From Allomuricauda sp. F6463D (GTDB taxonomy: Bacteria > Bacteroidota > Bacteroidia > Flavobacteriales > Flavobacteriaceae), in assembly GCF_023015965.1 (NCBI RefSeq), contig NZ_JALKAN010000001.1:372001-436000 (forward strand): a stretch of DNA of 64,000 nt, in the 5' to 3' direction. The notes under the pieces were generated by a model that was not told the DNA's origin, ran no database searches, and worked only from the letters and a program-made list of their open reading frames with translations. The stretch's first letter is position 1; each line of letters starts with the position of its first letter. Below are positions 62,103-64,000 of the stretch, one piece after another. The translations under genes were made by a program, and so were the position numbers.

Positions 62103-62176
62103 TAGCGAGAGGGGGGCACGATCCCCCGACCTCCGGGTTATGAATCCGACGCTCTAACCAGCTGAGCTACCTCGCC
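62103..62176 (-). tRNA. tRNA with CAU anticodon, probably elongator tRNA-Met
   Basis: A 74-base cloverleaf on the minus strand: acceptor GGCGAGG paired with TCTCGCT (two G-U pairs), D stem GCTC/GAGC, anticodon loop TTCATAA giving CAU, and T stem GGGGG/CCCCC. CCA is not encoded. The anticodon stem lacks the three G-C pairs of initiator tRNA, so elongator Met is favoured; an Ile2 (lysidine) tRNA is an alternative. Two oddities: A31 faces C39, and the T loop reads ATCGTGC, so the usual T54-A58 pair is exchanged for A54-T58. Confidence 0.93.
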
Positions 62177-62314
62177 ATGATTTTGCTAAGCGGGTGCAAA
62201 TATATGTTTAAATTTTCGCTGAATCAAAATTCAGGATTAATTTATTATTTGACATTTATTTTTATATCTTCCCAAACTATACAAAAGTTGAAAAACGATT
62301 TAAAGAACACGACA

Positions 62315-62698
62315 ATGAGTGATAAGGTTAAATTTGAACTGGAATTTGTGATCCAGGCTTCACCTCAGTTACTTTACCAATATATTTCCACTCCTTCAGG
62401 ATTATCTGAATGGTATGCCGATAATGTTAATTCACGTGGGGAAATGTTCATATTTATTTGGGACGGTACAGAAGAGCGAGCTAAAATGCTCAAACGAAAA
62501 AGTGAAGAATTTGTAAAATTGGCATGGGAAGAAAATGAGGATGATTCATATTTTGAAATGCGAATTATTGTTGACGAGATCACAAAAGATGTATCCCTAT
62601 TTATAACAGATTTTGCTGAGGACGACGAGGTAGACGAAGCTAAAATGCTTTGGGAAAACCAGGTTTCGGATCTTAAACAGGTTCTTGGATCTACCTAG
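62315..62698 (+). CDS. START-like (SRPBCC-fold) domain protein
   Basis: A 127-residue soluble protein. KFELEFVIQASPQLLYQYISTP followed by GLSEWYADNV is the opening of the SRPBCC/START-like helix-grip fold found in Bacteroidota. The rest is acidic strands and a C-terminal helix (LWENQVSDLKQVL). It may bind a hydrophobic ligand; nothing more specific can be read. The ATG at 62315 is preferred over upstream in-frame starts because it begins right at the domain. It precedes the aminotransferase gene, separated by a terminator. Confidence 0.85.
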   Translation: MSDKVKFELEFVIQASPQLLYQYISTPSGLSEWYADNVNSRGEMFIFIWDGTEERAKMLKRKSEEFVKLAWEENEDDSYFEMRIIVDEITKDVSLFITDFAEDDEVDEAKMLWENQVSDLKQVLGST

Positions 62699-62718
62699 AC
62701 CTTTTCTCAACTAAACCG

Positions 62719-62726
62719 TATATTTG
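62719..62726 (+). promoter_or_regulatory. Putative -7 element directly before the terminator
   Basis: TATATTTG matches TAnnTTTG and ends where the terminator stem begins. A start site near 62731-62732 would produce a leader of about 21 bases for the aminotransferase gene. No good TTG is seen at the expected -33 position. Confidence 0.35.
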
Positions 62727-62752
62727 GTCCCGATAAAAATCGGGACTTTTTT
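62727..62752 (+). terminator. Rho-independent terminator abutting the aminotransferase start
   Basis: GTCCCGAT (62727-62734), AAAA loop, ATCGGGAC (62739-62746) and six T (62747-62752) form a strong intrinsic terminator after the START-like gene. The T run touches the ATG at 62753. Confidence 0.9.
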
Positions 62753-63601
62753 ATGGTCAATTATAACGGAGAATTTTTTGCGGACAATGTAGCTATTTTT
62801 GCCAATAACAATAGAGCCTTTAAGTATGGAGATGCACTTTTTGAATCGGTTCGCTATGTAAATGGAACGCTGTTTTTTTGGGAGGATCATTACTTCAGAT
62901 TGATGGCCTCCATGCGTATACTTAGAATGGAAATTCCAATGGAGTTCACCTTAGAATTTCTCGAGGAAAAAATCAAAAAAACCATCGAATCAAATGGACT
63001 TGTAAATGATGCAGTTCGTGTTCGATTAACAATTTTTAGAAACACCGGAGGTTTATACAGCCCAACTACAAACGATGTTTCCTATGTTGTTGAGACCAAT
63101 CCCATGGAATCACCCTTTTATATTATTCAAGATGATAGATATGAGGTGGAATTGTTCAAAGACTTTTATGTTAACAAGGATATGCTTTCCAATCTAAAGA
63201 CCACAAACAAAATATTGAATGTTGTGGCAGGAGTTTATGCCGAAGAAAACGGTTATTCCAATTGCCTATTGGTTAATACGGACAAAAAAGTTGTCGAGGC
63301 CATAAATGGCAACCTATTTTTAGTGAAAGAGAATAAAGTGAAAACGCCCCCGTTAAGTGATGGCTGCTTGGATGGAGTGATTAGGAAGAATCTCATGAAA
63401 ATTATAGCTGGTTCTGATGAGCTTGATCTGTTGGAAGAGTCCATTTCCCCGTTTGAGCTTCAAAAAGTGGATGAATTGTTCATTACCAATGCAATTAGTG
63501 GAATACAGCCTATAAGCAAGTATAGAAGAAAAGAATTTGATACCAAAGTAGCTAAAAGTCTGGTTGGCAAGTTAAACGCTCGGGCAAGGATAGGGAATTA
63601 A
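62753..63601 (+). CDS. Class IV PLP-dependent aminotransferase
   Basis: A 282-residue fold-type IV enzyme of the branched-chain aminotransferase/aminodeoxychorismate lyase group. FKYGDALFESVRYVNG at the N-terminus and KTTNKILNVVAGVYAEENGYSNCLLVN with the PLP-binding lysine in this region are typical, and ELFITNAISGIQPIS near the end binds the PLP phosphate. Whether it is a transaminase or a pabC-type lyase cannot be decided. The ATG follows the terminator T run without gap. The stop overlaps the convergent yqgE stop by four bases. Confidence 0.9.
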   Translation: MVNYNGEFFADNVAIFANNNRAFKYGDALFESVRYVNGTLFFWEDHYFRLMASMRILRMEIPMEFTLEFLEEKIKKTIESNGLVNDAVRVRLTIFRNTGGLYSPTTNDVSYVVETNPMESPFYIIQDDRYEVELFKDFYVNKDMLSNLKTTNKILNVVAGVYAEENGYSNCLLVNTDKKVVEAINGNLFLVKENKVKTPPLSDGCLDGVIRKNLMKIIAGSDELDLLEESISPFELQKVDELFITNAISGIQPISKYRRKEFDTKVAKSLVGKLNARARIGN

Positions 63602-64000
63602 TTCAACGATGGGTTTTCTGGAGCATTGGACCATAAAAGATAATCTCCACCCAGCTCAACCATTTTTTCTTTCCAAAAAGCATTGGCAGATTTTTCCAGA
63701 ATATTACTTTCATACTCATTTGGCAAAACCACCCACGATTTCGACGTAAGTTCTTGGTCCAGTTGATTGGCGCTCCACCCAGAATAACCTAAAAAGAACC
63801 GGATATCCTGCTGGTTAATTGTTCCGTTGTTGATAAGTACAATGACTCTGTCAAAATTGCCTCCCCAAAAAATACCATCCGAAATTTCAACACTGTTCTC
63901 AATGAGGTCGGGTACTTTATGGATAAAATATAGATTGTCTTGCTCCACCGGCCCTCCATTAAAAACTTGACAAGGAATTTCAATATCGGGAACAAGGTCG
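63598..64000 (-). CDS. yqgE: YqgE/AlgH family protein (5' end outside window)
   Basis: The minus-strand frame stays open to the right edge, giving 134 codons including the stop. VFNGGPVEQDNLYFIHKVPDL and EISDGIFWGGNFDRV are the family's central blocks, followed by RFFLGYSGWSANQLDQEL. Members are about 185 residues, so some fifty N-terminal residues are missing from the window. The function is unknown although the family is widely conserved. It is convergent with the aminotransferase gene and overlaps its stop by four bases. Confidence 0.92.
   Translation of the reverse strand, partial: DLVPDIEIPCQVFNGGPVEQDNLYFIHKVPDLIENSVEISDGIFWGGNFDRVIVLINNGTINQQDIRFFLGYSGWSANQLDQELTSKSWVVLPNEYESNILEKSANAFWKEKMVELGGDYLLWSNAPENPSLN

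Noticed and set aside
1-64000. CRISPR array, insertion sequence, prophage, plasmid origin or toxin-antitoxin pair
   Set aside because: I looked for spaced repeats, transposase or integrase motifs, cas genes and paired small genes and found none that stand up.

Overview
The window looks like chromosomal DNA of a flavobacterium (phylum Bacteroidota, most likely family Flavobacteriaceae). The reasons are the gliding-motility ABC transporter genes gldF and gldG, the AT-rich base composition, start codons preceded by A-rich stretches rather than Shine-Dalgarno sequences, several TAnnTTTG-type -7 elements, and the gene neighbourhoods around dnaN, mnmE, phoH/purC and yqgE. No insertion sequence, prophage, CRISPR array or plasmid function was found.

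Region 1 (1-32304) is a large surface or extracellular polysaccharide locus. It makes CDP-6-deoxyhexose precursors (rfbF, rfbG and an epimerase/reductase) and carries two initiating sugar-1-phosphate transferases. A long minus-strand run (18437 down to 6234) holds four GT4 glycosyltransferases, an AsnB-type amidotransferase, three ATP-grasp ligases, a Wzy-like polymerase and a MurJ/Wzx-like flippase. A secreted PL1-type lyase, UDP-glucose dehydrogenase and a UDP-glucuronate epimerase follow. Next comes a PglE/PglF-like pair for a diamino sugar, and then the Wza-Wzc export machinery with its PHP-type phosphatase. Together these suggest a uronic-acid polymer carrying amide or amino-acid substituents. 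An acyltransferase gene in the middle (23968-24905) is broken by three homopolymer frameshifts.

Region 2 (32.5-42.8 kb) holds a two-component system, secreted hypothetical proteins, an M1 lipoprotein aminopeptidase, an exported acetolactate decarboxylase family protein and a thioredoxin-OsmC-permease operon behind a near-perfect CRP/FNR-type palindrome. Next to it is a compact minus-strand operon: divergent bS21, an NYN nuclease with a LOTUS domain, and a divergent sigma-70 factor. Its layout echoes the classical rpsU-dnaG-rpoD operon, with a putative RNase in the primase position. I consider this the most interesting system in the window.

Region 3 (43-51.8 kb) is housekeeping: mnmE, a DUF4870 membrane protein, dnaN, a four-gene SAM hydrolase-like/ABM/gldF/gldG operon, phoH and purC.

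Region 4 (52.4-59.3 kb) is an acetate-uptake and activation module (DUF4212 subunit, sodium:solute symporter, acetyl-CoA synthetase). It is convergent with an exonuclease and a cNMP/CBS/DUF294 protein that commonly travel with such modules. A pair of tiny overlapping membrane-protein genes lies upstream of the latter.

Region 5 (59.7-64 kb) has two secreted hypothetical proteins behind an operator-like repeat array, a gene-poor stretch, a CAU-anticodon tRNA, a START-like protein, a class IV aminotransferase and a yqgE gene that runs off the window end.
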